From Candidatus Gastranaerophilales bacterium (GTDB lineage Bacteria; Cyanobacteriota; Vampirovibrionia; Gastranaerophilales; Gastranaerophilaceae), in NCBI GenBank assembly GCA_944323955.1, contig CALUUK010000008.1, positions 1 to 64,000 of the forward strand: a stretch of 64,000 bases of DNA, read 5' to 3'. The translations under genes and the position numbers were made by a program. The notes beneath the pieces are model-generated. The model had not been told where the DNA came from, did no database searches, and saw only the letters and a list, made by a program, of their open reading frames with translations. Positions within the stretch are counted from its first letter, which is position 1. Each line of letters starts with the position of its first letter. Shown here in pieces: positions 54,261 through 63,506 of the stretch.

Positions 54261-56386
54261 TATTTAATCTCATTAATTCTTGCCTGTGCATATTGTCTAT
54301 ATTCATTATCTTCACTGCTTAAGTCAACATATTTAATATAATTTTCTTTTGCAGCTTTATAATTACCCAATGCATCATAATCAACCGCCATTGAGTAATA
54401 TGCAATTTCCATATCAGGAGCGTACTTAAGCGTGGATTTATAATCCTGAATTGCTTTTTGATAATTATTCAAAGCATCATAAGAAAGAGCTCTGTAATAA
54501 TACCCCGTAGAATTTTTAGGATCGGAAGCAATTAACTTATCAAGAGCCTGAATTGCATCGGAATACTGCTTTGCATTGTATAAATCAACTGCATTTTGCA
54601 TAAGTGTTTGAGAAGTTTTTGTATTTAAATATTGACGGAGTTCTTTTGCCTGTTTGTTTTCGGGGTTAATACCCAAAGCCGCGTCTATATATATTTTTGC
54701 ACTTACATCATCACCGTCATTTACATATAAAGAAGCAATGTAAACAGGAATTTCTTCATTTTCAGGTGCCAATTCCATTGCTTTTTTATAATAATTTATA
54801 GCTTCTTTGCTGTTTGACAGAGCCTGATAAGAAGCGGCAATACCGATTAAAGAATCTGCGGTTGCAGGTTCAATAAGTTTATATGCTTCAATTGCTTTTT
54901 GATAATTACCGCTTTGATATGCATTTGTTGCAGCCATATATTTATTTGCCGAATACTCCTGAGAAACAACTTTATATTGTTCAAGCACCTGTTTATTGTC
55001 AGGAGCGATTGTTTTGGCTTTTTTTATTACATCATAAGCATCTTTATAATTTTTTTTCTGCCTGTAAGCCTGAGACAAATTAACATAAGCGTCAATTTTT
55101 TTATTATCAAGTTTTATAGTTTCAAGATAAAAATTAATTGCATCGTCAATTTTATTTGCTTTATGCAGCTCATAAGCAAATTCATAATAAGACGCCGCAT
55201 CCATAGGACTGTTTTGAACGTTTTTGTACAAGAAATCCAAAACATCTTCCGTTGACATTTCTGTTTTAAGAAGCTCATAAAGCTGAGCTTTTATTTGTGC
55301 ATTTTTAGGCTCAACATTTAATGCGGTTTTATACGCATTTATGGCATCTTCATTTTTTTTCAAGGCTTTTAAACACTCTGCTTTATAAACAAGAACTTTT
55401 ACATTATAAGGCTGCATAGACAAAATACCGTTATAAATATTTATTGCCTGTTCATACTTTTTTTGTTCCTGATAAAGTGTACCTATATTAATCTTGGTAT
55501 TAATATTTGAGGGATTAAGAGCTTCCGCTTTTTGATATTCGCTAAGTGCTTCGTTATATCTTAACTGTTTTTGAAAAACAACGCCCAAATTTGCATGAGC
55601 TTCGGCATCTTTTGGAAATTCATCAACTTTTTTCTGCCAGATTCTCTCTAAAGAACTCAGAATTTCGGCACTTTCCGATGAACTAGCAAGTGCAGTATCG
55701 TATTCCTTTAGAGAAGAATTATAATCGCCCGCCTGTTCATAGGCTCTTGCAAGTTTTAAATGAATATCACTGTTATCGGGAGCTTTTAAAGCAGCATTTT
55801 TATAATATTCAATTGCTTTATCATTTTTATTAAAAATCTTATAAATATCCCCCAGAGCTATATTAGCTTCTTCCGCATATTTGGAATCAGAAGCAATTTG
55901 CAAATAATCAAAAGCAGCAGCGGCAAATTCACCATTTACTCTTGAATTTTTAGCCCACGAAAATCTGTCGTCGGGAGTGATTGAGCTTTTTATTGAAGAT
56001 TCCAGCAATTTCAAATTGTTTTCTATTGCCGCAAGGTTTTGCGGAGAAATTGTATTTGAAGAACCCGCAGAAAAATATTTAACAAAAAACAGTGAAGATT
56101 TTATATCAGATATCGCTTTTTTTGTATCCTTGAGGGTATTGTTATAATATTGAGCACGCATATTATAAGCATTCATAACACCGATTAAAGCAGCTCCGTC
56201 CGCGGAATTGGTTCTCAATGCTTTTTTGAACTCATTAATCGCACTGGAATATTGAGATGACTGCAGATACTGATTACCTTTAAGATAATTAGGATTTTCG
56301 CGATAATTATCATCATACACGGTTTGCGAATAAGCAAAAGATGTAACCGAAAATAAAACAGCTAATAAAAAAGATATTTTTTTCAT
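54260..56386 (-). CDS. secreted TPR-repeat protein
   Basis: 708 residues. Signal peptide residues 1-21 (FAYSQ). The mature part is about 15-16 tandem TPR units (for example AIEYYKNAALKAPDNSDIHLKLARAYEQAGDYNSSLKEY, YNEALSEYQKAEALNPSNINTKINIGTLYQEQKKYEQAI, AINYYKKAMELAPENEEIPVYIASLY). Expected to be a periplasmic or outer-membrane scaffold. The 171 bases up to hydC carry a promoter for that operon. Confidence 0.9.
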   Translation of the reverse strand: MKKISFLLAVLFSVTSFAYSQTVYDDNYRENPNYLKGNQYLQSSQYSSAINEFKKALRTNSADGAALIGVMNAYNMRAQYYNNTLKDTKKAISDIKSSLFFVKYFSAGSSNTISPQNLAAIENNLKLLESSIKSSITPDDRFSWAKNSRVNGEFAAAAFDYLQIASDSKYAEEANIALGDIYKIFNKNDKAIEYYKNAALKAPDNSDIHLKLARAYEQAGDYNSSLKEYDTALASSSESAEILSSLERIWQKKVDEFPKDAEAHANLGVVFQKQLRYNEALSEYQKAEALNPSNINTKINIGTLYQEQKKYEQAINIYNGILSMQPYNVKVLVYKAECLKALKKNEDAINAYKTALNVEPKNAQIKAQLYELLKTEMSTEDVLDFLYKNVQNSPMDAASYYEFAYELHKANKIDDAINFYLETIKLDNKKIDAYVNLSQAYRQKKNYKDAYDVIKKAKTIAPDNKQVLEQYKVVSQEYSANKYMAATNAYQSGNYQKAIEAYKLIEPATADSLIGIAASYQALSNSKEAINYYKKAMELAPENEEIPVYIASLYVNDGDDVSAKIYIDAALGINPENKQAKELRQYLNTKTSQTLMQNAVDLYNAKQYSDAIQALDKLIASDPKNSTGYYYRALSYDALNNYQKAIQDYKSTLKYAPDMEIAYYSMAVDYDALGNYKAAKENYIKYVDLSSEDNEYRQYAQARINEIK

Positions 56387-56510
56387 AATACACTCCGTTG
56401 TAACAAATATATTTTATATCAACAATAAGAATCTGCATATAGTAAACGGAGCGAATTTAAACTGAATAAATAAAAAGATAAAAAGAGATACTGCGGCAAA
56501 GTATTTCCAT

Positions 56511-56518
56511 GATATAAT
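56511..56518 (+). promoter_or_regulatory. extended -10 of the hydCBA operon
   Basis: TATAAT at 56513-56518 preceded by TGA, 40 bases before the hydC ATG. No convincing -35 at 17 bases, as is usual with extended -10 promoters. Confidence 0.5.
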
Positions 56519-56557
56519 TTGTACTGTGGATATTTAATAGTTTAACAGGAGTGATAT

Positions 56558-57049
56558 ATGAGCGTGGAGTGTAAAGGAATAAACACAAAACAGCTTGATG
56601 AAATTATTCAAAGCCATGGCGGAGAAAAGTCTCATTTAATAGCTATGCTGCAAAAAGTCCAGGAATATTACAAATATTTACCTGAAGAAGCAATGATATA
56701 CATAGGTTCGCATGTAGAAGGATTGTCACCCGCAACGGTTTTTGGGGTGGCAACTTTTTATGCACAATTTTCGCTTGAACCGAAAGGCAGATATGAAATA
56801 AAGGTATGTGACGGAACAGCCTGCCACGTAAGAGGTTCAATGCCCGTACTTGAAGCGGTAAAGAAAAAAATAAACCTAACGGACGGTAAAATGACAACCG
56901 AAAACGGGATGTTTTCTCTTGAAACGGTAAGCTGCCTGGGCGCCTGCAGTTTGGCACCGGCAATTGTTATTAATGAAAAAATATACCCGAAAATGACTCC
57001 GGATGCGGTAACGGTTATTATAGACACATTAATGAAAGAGAATAATTAA
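56558..57049 (+). CDS. hydC: HydC, NuoE-like subunit of bifurcating hydrogenase
   Basis: 163 residues. Thioredoxin-like [2Fe-2S] subunit: CDGTACHVRGS and CLGACSLAP hold the cluster (CX4C ... CX3C). N-terminal helical bundle (IQSHGGEKSHLIAMLQKVQEYYKYLPEEAM). It links NADH oxidation to HydB/HydA. One base separates it from hydB. Confidence 0.93.
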   Translation: MSVECKGINTKQLDEIIQSHGGEKSHLIAMLQKVQEYYKYLPEEAMIYIGSHVEGLSPATVFGVATFYAQFSLEPKGRYEIKVCDGTACHVRGSMPVLEAVKKKINLTDGKMTTENGMFSLETVSCLGACSLAPAIVINEKIYPKMTPDAVTVIIDTLMKENN

Positions 57050-57050
57050 T

Positions 57051-58904
57051 ATGGTAAATTTAACTATTGATATAAAAAAAGAGCAGGAAAAAGCTCGTGA
57101 AATAATAAAAGCACAGGGAAGAAGAATTCTTGTTTGCGCAAGTACCGGTTGTTTGGCTAACGGAGCACTTGATTTAATTCAAAGATTCAAAGATTTAGGC
57201 GCTGATGCTGATATACTTACAAAAGAAGATAAAATGAGCGTTATTCCAACCGGATGTATAGGGTTTTGTGAACAAGGCTGTTTAGTTGTTATTCCTGACA
57301 GGAAACTTACATATGTACACGTAAAAAAAGAAGATGTCGATGAAATATACGAATCACTCAAAAACAATACAGTTGTTGAACGTTTATTATATGTTGATCC
57401 TGCATTAAATAAAAAAATTGTAAACAATGAAGAAATGAACTTTTATGCAAAACAAACAAGAACAGCAATGAAAAACTGCGGTTTAATAAACCCTGAAAGT
57501 CTTGATGAAGCAATAGCAGCAGGAGCATACAGCGCACTTGCAAAAGTTCTTGAAATAAATGACCCCGAATATGTAATAAAAGAAATTGAAGACTCCGGAC
57601 TCAGAGGAAGAGGCGGCGGCGGATTTGCTACGGGAAGAAAATGGAGAAGCGTACACCGAAACAGAGGCGGAAAATCATATGTTATATGTAACGGTGATGA
57701 AGGTGATCCGGGTGCATTCATGGACAGAAGCGTTATGGAAGACGATCCCAATAAACTTCTTGAAGGGATGGCTATTGCTGCATTTGCTGTAGGTGCAGAC
57801 GAAGGTTATATATACGTTCGCGCCGAATATCCGCTTGCTATTAAACGATTAAAAATGGCTATTCAAGCTGCAGAAGCAAGAAACCTGCTCGGTAAAAATA
57901 TAATGGGAAGTGATTTCAGTTTCGAAATACATATAAAAGAAGGAGCCGGTGCATTTGTATGCGGGGAATCTTCAGCCCTTATTGCTTCAATTGAAGGCGA
58001 AAGAGGAATGCCGCGTCCAAAAAATATACACATGGCAGAAAAAGGATTATTCAAACGTCCGACATTGCTAAACAATGTTGAAACATTTGCGAATGTACCG
58101 TTAATAATATTAAACGGGTCAAAATGGTTTGCATCAATGGGAACGGAAGGTTCAAAAGGAACAAAAACCTTTGCACTTACAGGCGAAGTTAATAATACCG
58201 GACTGGTTGAAGTACCGATGGATACAACCCTGCGTCAAATTATTTTTGACATCGGAGGAGGAATAAGAGGCGGCAAGAAATTTAAAGCCGTACAGCTCGG
58301 CGGGCCTTCCGGCGGATGTTTAACGGAAGAACATCTTGATATGCCGATGGATTATGACCAATTAACAAAAGCAGGTGCAATGGTCGGTTCGGGCGGTCTT
58401 GTTGTAATGAACGAAGATACCTGCATTGTTGAAGTTGCAAGATTCTTTATGAACTTTACACAGCACGAAAGCTGCGGAAAATGTACTCCTTGCCGTGAAG
58501 GAACAAAGCAGATGCTTGCAATTCTTGAAAGAATTGTTAAGGGTCAGGGAAAGATGGAAGATCTGGATATGCTGGAGGAACTCGGGACAGTTATAAAGCA
58601 AGGTTCACTATGCGGTCTTGGAAAATCCGCGCCTAATCCTGTTTTATCAACACTTAAATATTTCAGAGATGAATATATTGCTCACATAAAAGACAAAAAA
58701 TGCCCTGCAGGAGTATGTAAAGCAATGAAACATTTTGAAATACGTGAAGACTTATGCAAGGGTTGTACAAAATGCGCCAGAAATTGCCCTGTTAACGCTA
58801 TTTCCGGCAGTTTAAAAGAACCTCATAAAATAGACCAGTCAAAATGTATAAAATGCGGAGCCTGCATTGACAATTGTCCGTTTAAGGCAATCATTACAAA
58901 ATAG
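57051..58904 (+). CDS. hydB: HydB, NuoF-like flavin subunit
   Basis: 617 residues. N-terminal thioredoxin-like [2Fe-2S] domain (CASTGCLANGALD, PTGCIGFCEQGC). FMN/NADH domain follows with GLRGRGGGGFATGRKW, CNGDEGDPGAFMDRSVMEDDP and GAGAFVCGESSALIASIEG. The [4Fe-4S] site is ESCGKCTPCREG, and two ferredoxin clusters end the protein (CKGCTKCARNCP, CIKCGACIDNCP). It carries the bifurcating FMN. Typical length for HydB. Confidence 0.95.
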   Translation: MVNLTIDIKKEQEKAREIIKAQGRRILVCASTGCLANGALDLIQRFKDLGADADILTKEDKMSVIPTGCIGFCEQGCLVVIPDRKLTYVHVKKEDVDEIYESLKNNTVVERLLYVDPALNKKIVNNEEMNFYAKQTRTAMKNCGLINPESLDEAIAAGAYSALAKVLEINDPEYVIKEIEDSGLRGRGGGGFATGRKWRSVHRNRGGKSYVICNGDEGDPGAFMDRSVMEDDPNKLLEGMAIAAFAVGADEGYIYVRAEYPLAIKRLKMAIQAAEARNLLGKNIMGSDFSFEIHIKEGAGAFVCGESSALIASIEGERGMPRPKNIHMAEKGLFKRPTLLNNVETFANVPLIILNGSKWFASMGTEGSKGTKTFALTGEVNNTGLVEVPMDTTLRQIIFDIGGGIRGGKKFKAVQLGGPSGGCLTEEHLDMPMDYDQLTKAGAMVGSGGLVVMNEDTCIVEVARFFMNFTQHESCGKCTPCREGTKQMLAILERIVKGQGKMEDLDMLEELGTVIKQGSLCGLGKSAPNPVLSTLKYFRDEYIAHIKDKKCPAGVCKAMKHFEIREDLCKGCTKCARNCPVNAISGSLKEPHKIDQSKCIKCGACIDNCPFKAIITK

Positions 58905-58925
58905 TTAATCAAAGGATTTAATAAA

Positions 58926-60680
58926 ATGAGCGATAAGAAAACTTTATTTATAAATAATACGGAAGTGGAATTCACAAATGAAGCTACCGTTCTTGAAGTT
59001 ATAAGAAAAAACGGCTTTGATGTTCCGACATTCTGTCACAGACCGGATTTAACACAATTTGGAGCTTGCAGAATGTGCATAATTGAACAAGACGGAAAAT
59101 GGATACAGGCATCTTGTACAATGCCGCCGAAAGAAGGTATCAGAATTCAAACAAACTCAGAAAAAGTAAGAAAAATAAGAAAAACAATTCTTGAACTTCT
59201 TCTGGCAAATCATAAAAGAGAATGTTTAACCTGTGATAAATCAGGCAACTGCGAGCTTCAAAAATATGCAGCAGAATACGGAATTGAAGATATAAGATTT
59301 CCGAAACTTGAAGAAAAGGATTATTTACCGATTGACAATTACAATCCGTCAATTGTCCGCGATCCTTCAAAATGTATTCTTTGCGGTGCCTGTGTGAGAG
59401 CTTGCAGCGAGTTTCAAGGCCACGGTGTTTTAGGTTTTGTAAACAGAGGGTCAAATACCATAGTCGGACCTATGAACGGAAGATATTTAAGCCAGGTGGA
59501 CTGTGTTTTTTGCGGACAATGCCAGGCTGTTTGCCCGACAGGAGCTTTATCAATAAAATCTGATATAGAAAGAGCGTGGGAAGCAATAAACAACAAAGAA
59601 AAAAAAGTTGTGGTTCAAATTGCACCGGCAGTCAGAACCGCATTGGGCGAAGAATTTAATCTTGAATACGGTCAAAATACAATAGGAAAAATCTATGCCG
59701 CACTCAGAAGAATTGGTGTCGATTTAGTATTTGATACAAACTTCTCTGCGGATTTAACAATTATGGAAGAAGCCAACGAGTTTGTCGAAAGGTTATCAAA
59801 AGGAGGCACACTGCCTTTATTCACTTCTTGCTGTCCTGCGTGGGTAAGATATATGGAAACTCAGCACCCTGATATGCTTAATCATTTATCAAGCTGCAAA
59901 TCGCCTCAAGGAATGTTCTCCGCAACAGTAAAAGAATTCCTCCCCAAATATTATGAAGGCTATACGAAAGAAAATATCATCGTAATCTCAATAATGCCCT
60001 GCACGGCAAAAAAATACGAAAGCATAAGAGAACAATTAATAGGACAAACTGATATCGTTATTACAACACAAGAGTTTGCAAAAATGCTCAAAAGTGCAGG
60101 TATTAACTTTAATAAGCTAAAAGAAGAAAAAGCAGACTCTCCGTTCGGACAATATTCCGGTGCGGGCACAATATTCGGAGCATCCGGAGGAGTTGCCGAA
60201 GCAGCCGTCAGAACGGCATATTATATGGCAACAGGAGAAGAACTCTCAAATATTGATATGACAGAAATAAGAGGAGTTGATGCAAACTCAAGAACAAAAG
60301 ATGCAATAGTTGATATAAAAGGCAAAAAAATAAAAATCAGAGTAGTTTCAACATTAAAAGAAGCGGAAAAATCCATAAAAGAAATCAAAAACGGAACAGC
60401 TGATTTTCATATGCTTGAGGTAATGGCATGTCCCGGCGGATGCGTAAACGGCGGAGGACAGCCGACAAGTTGTCTGGATGCAGAAATAAAAGAAAAAAGA
60501 GCAAAATGCTTGTATACCGAAGACAAAAATCTTGAGTGCAGAAAATCACATCAAAATCCGGATATAAAGAAACTGTATGCGGAGTGTCTCGGAGGCAAAC
60601 CCGGCAGCAGTGAAGCTCATCGTCTTCTTCATACAACATATACAAATAAATTTACCGGTTCATATAAAGACATTAAATAA
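58926..60680 (+). CDS. hydA: FeFe hydrogenase HydA of trimeric bifurcating type
   Basis: 584 residues. N-terminal [2Fe-2S] (CHRPDLTQFGACRMC), His-Cys [4Fe-4S] (HKRECLTCDKSGNCELQ), two ferredoxin clusters (CILCGACVRACSEFQG, CVFCGQCQAVCPTGAL), then the H-cluster domain with L1 TSCCPAWVRYME, L2 MPCTAKKYE and L3 EVMACPGGCVNGGGQP, all complete. It lacks the extra C-terminal [2Fe-2S] domain of the Thermotoga HydA. It oxidises or makes H2 coupled to NADH and ferredoxin. The maturases HydE, HydF and HydG are not in the window. Confidence 0.96.
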   Translation: MSDKKTLFINNTEVEFTNEATVLEVIRKNGFDVPTFCHRPDLTQFGACRMCIIEQDGKWIQASCTMPPKEGIRIQTNSEKVRKIRKTILELLLANHKRECLTCDKSGNCELQKYAAEYGIEDIRFPKLEEKDYLPIDNYNPSIVRDPSKCILCGACVRACSEFQGHGVLGFVNRGSNTIVGPMNGRYLSQVDCVFCGQCQAVCPTGALSIKSDIERAWEAINNKEKKVVVQIAPAVRTALGEEFNLEYGQNTIGKIYAALRRIGVDLVFDTNFSADLTIMEEANEFVERLSKGGTLPLFTSCCPAWVRYMETQHPDMLNHLSSCKSPQGMFSATVKEFLPKYYEGYTKENIIVISIMPCTAKKYESIREQLIGQTDIVITTQEFAKMLKSAGINFNKLKEEKADSPFGQYSGAGTIFGASGGVAEAAVRTAYYMATGEELSNIDMTEIRGVDANSRTKDAIVDIKGKKIKIRVVSTLKEAEKSIKEIKNGTADFHMLEVMACPGGCVNGGGQPTSCLDAEIKEKRAKCLYTEDKNLECRKSHQNPDIKKLYAECLGGKPGSSEAHRLLHTTYTNKFTGSYKDIK

Positions 60681-60696
60681 TTAACGGAGAATAAAA

Positions 60697-61941
60697 ATGA
60701 AAAATTTTAAGAGAATTTTAGCGGTTATCATTGTTATATTCTGTCTTGGATTGATAATTGAAGCAGGCTCTTATTTATGGCAGTCAAAAAGACTTGTTGA
60801 TCAAGGATATCGATTTGCAAATAATGCAAAAAAACCTCCTTATCCCACAACAATGATTTCCTTTTCGGAAAATTATTTTAAACACCTTGACAAAGAACGA
60901 ATTGTGCAAAATATCACGGGAGAAAATCATAAATCTCCTTCAATATTACTATTCGGAGATGTTTATGCAAACAGTTATGATAACAGTGATAATACATTTG
61001 CCCATCAACTTTCAAAAGCGGCAAAACGTCCCGTTATAAACTTAGGAGAATCAGGATGGGGCATTTCTCAAATGTACTTCTTGCTTCAAAACGAGAAAGA
61101 CCTTGAAAAATTTAACCCTGAAACAATAATATTTTTCTATCATAATGATATGAAAAACAGATTAACTTCATTCTCATTCTACCCGCATCATTCATATTTA
61201 AATTTAAAATACAAACTTAAAAACGGTAAATTAACTGAAGATAAACCTGTTTCCATACCTGTTTACAGGTCTTATGCCGTTAGAAATATAGAAAGATTTT
61301 TAGGCTGGAGAAAAGCTGCCTCCAAAAATGCAAAAATACAACAAAAGAACTTTGATCTTATACAAACAATTTTTGAAGAATCAAAAAAACTCGCGCAGGA
61401 AAAATACCCGAATCTTAAAAAATTCATAATTTTAAGACTACCTGCCGACTGGGAAACACTGGAAAAATTAGAACAGTATAAGACTAATAATAAAATTGCC
61501 GAAATTGAATATAATATGTGGCAAAAGCTGAAAAAGGAAGGCTTTATCGTTATTGATATTACGGAATTAACCGATATAAATATAAACAAACAGGAAAACC
61601 ACAGTAAAGACAGCAGTTTAAAACCCGCAGTAACAGAAACATTCATGCCTGCATTTATAAAAGAAACTGAGCTTATAATCAATCAACCCGCAAAAAAGAA
61701 AAAAACTGCAGTAATAAAGAAAAAATCATCCGTAATAAAGAAAAAACCGGCCGTTTATAAAAATAAAGAAATAGAACAAAAATCAGGGCAGATAATAAAA
61801 AAAGAAACATTAGAAGAAGAGCAAAACATAAAAAGCTGCGATAATAATACGGATAAAACGGTACAAGAAAAAAAAGAAGGCAAATTTAAGCGTTTTATTT
61901 CAAAATTTAAACGTAACAAAGACGGGAATGTTGACAAATAA
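60697..61941 (+). CDS. SGNH-fold-like membrane-anchored protein, Ser lost
   Basis: 414 residues. One N-terminal membrane helix (7-26), then a domain that follows SGNH hydrolases: ILLFGDVYANSYDNSDNTF in place of GDSxxxG, VINLGESGWGISQMYFLL, and IIFFYHNDM where the Asn/Asp block lies. The catalytic Ser of the first block is Val here, so hydrolase activity is doubtful. The C-terminal ~90 residues are a Lys-rich, low-complexity tail with KKK repeats (KKKTAVIKKKSSVIKKKPAV). Probably co-transcribed with the hyd genes but functionally unrelated. Confidence 0.6.
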   Translation: MKNFKRILAVIIVIFCLGLIIEAGSYLWQSKRLVDQGYRFANNAKKPPYPTTMISFSENYFKHLDKERIVQNITGENHKSPSILLFGDVYANSYDNSDNTFAHQLSKAAKRPVINLGESGWGISQMYFLLQNEKDLEKFNPETIIFFYHNDMKNRLTSFSFYPHHSYLNLKYKLKNGKLTEDKPVSIPVYRSYAVRNIERFLGWRKAASKNAKIQQKNFDLIQTIFEESKKLAQEKYPNLKKFIILRLPADWETLEKLEQYKTNNKIAEIEYNMWQKLKKEGFIVIDITELTDININKQENHSKDSSLKPAVTETFMPAFIKETELIINQPAKKKKTAVIKKKSSVIKKKPAVYKNKEIEQKSGQIIKKETLEEEQNIKSCDNNTDKTVQEKKEGKFKRFISKFKRNKDGNVDK

Positions 61942-61959
61942 TTTTGTCAGCGTTAATCT
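61931..61959 (+). promoter_or_regulatory. promoter with overlapping inverted repeat
   Basis: TTGACA (61931-61936), a 17-base spacer and TAATCT (61954-61959). A TGACAAA/TTTGTCA inverted repeat (61932-61938 and 61943-61949) lies over the -35, possibly an operator. The promoter begins inside the preceding gene's end and would start transcription shortly before the Met-rich mini-ORF. Confidence 0.55.
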
Positions 61960-61980
61960 AAAAAAGAAAAGAGAAAGTTA

Positions 61981-62067
61981 ATGTTTACAAACGTACAAAT
62001 GATGATGAATATGATGATGTGCATGCAAGACTTTAAGTCAGGCAGTCATTATTTGTTGCGAATGTGA
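61981..62067 (+). CDS. 28-residue Met-rich mini-ORF, putative leader peptide
   Basis: ATG to TGA encodes MFTNVQMMMNMMMCMQDF and ten more residues; nine of 28 are Met, with seven Met in residues 7-15. GAGAAAG 5 bases before the ATG is a modest ribosome site. The ORF is followed by two mutually exclusive hairpins and a T run. Its Met codons lie just upstream of the first hairpin arm, the layout of an attenuation leader peptide. Alternatively it is a small Met-rich protein in its own right, or chance. Not a known family. Confidence 0.5.
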   Translation: MFTNVQMMMNMMMCMQDFKSGSHYLLRM

Positions 62068-62116
62068 GACCTCGCTAAAAATAATTTAAAAGCTGCCTGA
62101 ATTGGGCGGCTTTTTT
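62038..62116 (+). terminator. terminator with competing antiterminator (possible attenuator)
   Basis: Terminator: AAAAGCTGCC (62088-62097) with GGCGGCTTTT (62105-62114), one G-T pair, then TT. Competing hairpin: TCAGGCAG (62038-62045) pairs perfectly with CTGCCTGA (62093-62100), which overlaps the terminator's left arm, so both cannot form. The left arm of the competing hairpin is inside the Met-rich ORF. Confidence 0.6.
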
Positions 62117-62150
62117 AATGCATAGTTTAAAATTTTTAATGAGGTATAAA

Positions 62151-63506
62151 ATGATAACACTTAACGAAGCACGAATAAACACAAATAAAAATAACAAAAA
62201 TATTTCATTTAAAAGCGGCACATTAACCGGTGCGGCAAAAATTGCAGATGTATTTATTAAATCTCAGGAAAATTTATCATCAACAAGATTTATACAAGAC
62301 ACGGTAACAAATTGGGCGCCTAAAGCAATATTTTCGAGAAGTAAAGCAGATTTTGCGGAAATGAGCTTTCTTGAGTTTTTAGAATCGGGTATTTTTTATT
62401 TTGCATCTCCTCTGCTGGGAGAAAAATTATTCCGAAATCATATCTTCAAACATTTTTCGCCAAAAAATATTAAAGACAAAATAAATGAACAAATTCCGAA
62501 AACAATCGAAGAAATAACCAAAAATACGGCAATTACGGATGAAGTAAAAAAACGTGCAATATCAACAAAAGCCGGAATTATTCTTGCTTGTGCAGCAATA
62601 CCGGTTGCAGAATATACTCTGAGTTTTGCAAAAAATCTTTTTACATTAAAAACCTTTAAAAAAAGCAACTTCAACAATATTGCAAACCTTGATAAAGGCG
62701 GAAAAGAAAAAGAAGATAAAACACAACAGGAGAAAGTAGAAAAAAATTCAAAAAGGCAACTAAAAAAGGCAGCTGTAATTTCGCTGGCAGGTGTAGCGGC
62801 GGGAACAGCACTTGCGCTGACGGGACATAAAACGGAAGCTCTTCAGAAAGTATCAAAAGCAATAATAAATCCGGGCCGCGCAGCAGCAAAAGGACTGAAC
62901 AAACTCGGCATAAAAAATCAAAAAATCACAAATACGCTTTCAAAGTTTTCTCTTGATTTTGCAAACGATAACGGTAAACTTGCACTTGGCAAAGGACAAC
63001 TTGCACTGACAGCAATACTTGGATTATTCGGATATTCAAAAGCGGCAGAAGACAGAGGCAGACTGGATGTGGCAGAAGTCTGGACCAGAGTTCCTCTCGT
63101 TGTTTTCTATACAATTTTCGGAAGTGAGCTTTTTGAGAAAGGATTTACAAAAATATTGGAGAAAAAGAATAAATTTCCCGAGCTCGTTAAAAAGAATGCC
63201 GAAGGCAGGTTAATAACACCAACAAGAGCGCAGCTTCCCGAAATTGCGGAAAAACTGGCAAAACTAAATAAAACCGAACCCGCTAAAGAATTATCTAAAT
63301 TAACAAAACAAAAAGCCTTTATACAAGGTGTACCGTATGCTTTCAGCCTTTTATTTATGGGCATCAGCTTATCTGCGATAACAAGACTCTGGACGCAATA
63401 CAGATATAATCATCAGCAAAAGGAAAATCTCAAAGCGGTTCTAAATACGCAATATGCATTCAAACAATCGGAAACGCCCGATATATTCAAGAAATTTGAG
63501 AATTAA
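62151..63506 (+). CDS. large membrane protein with SFKS leader, unknown
   Basis: 451 residues from the ATG at 62151 (GAGGT 7 bases upstream). The leader MITLNEARINTNKNNKNISFKS is of the SF(K/Q)(G/S) type. Hydrophobic segments near 145-165 (AGIILACAAIPVAEYTL), 205-222 (AAVISLAGVAAGTALAL), 285-300 (LALTAILGLFGYS), 322-337 and 405-425 suggest several membrane helices with basic loops. No known domain. It resembles in general layout the pair at 13513-15281. Preceded by the putative attenuator, and convergent with rph (4-base overlap). Confidence 0.65.
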   Translation: MITLNEARINTNKNNKNISFKSGTLTGAAKIADVFIKSQENLSSTRFIQDTVTNWAPKAIFSRSKADFAEMSFLEFLESGIFYFASPLLGEKLFRNHIFKHFSPKNIKDKINEQIPKTIEEITKNTAITDEVKKRAISTKAGIILACAAIPVAEYTLSFAKNLFTLKTFKKSNFNNIANLDKGGKEKEDKTQQEKVEKNSKRQLKKAAVISLAGVAAGTALALTGHKTEALQKVSKAIINPGRAAAKGLNKLGIKNQKITNTLSKFSLDFANDNGKLALGKGQLALTAILGLFGYSKAAEDRGRLDVAEVWTRVPLVVFYTIFGSELFEKGFTKILEKKNKFPELVKKNAEGRLITPTRAQLPEIAEKLAKLNKTEPAKELSKLTKQKAFIQGVPYAFSLLFMGISLSAITRLWTQYRYNHQQKENLKAVLNTQYAFKQSETPDIFKKFEN

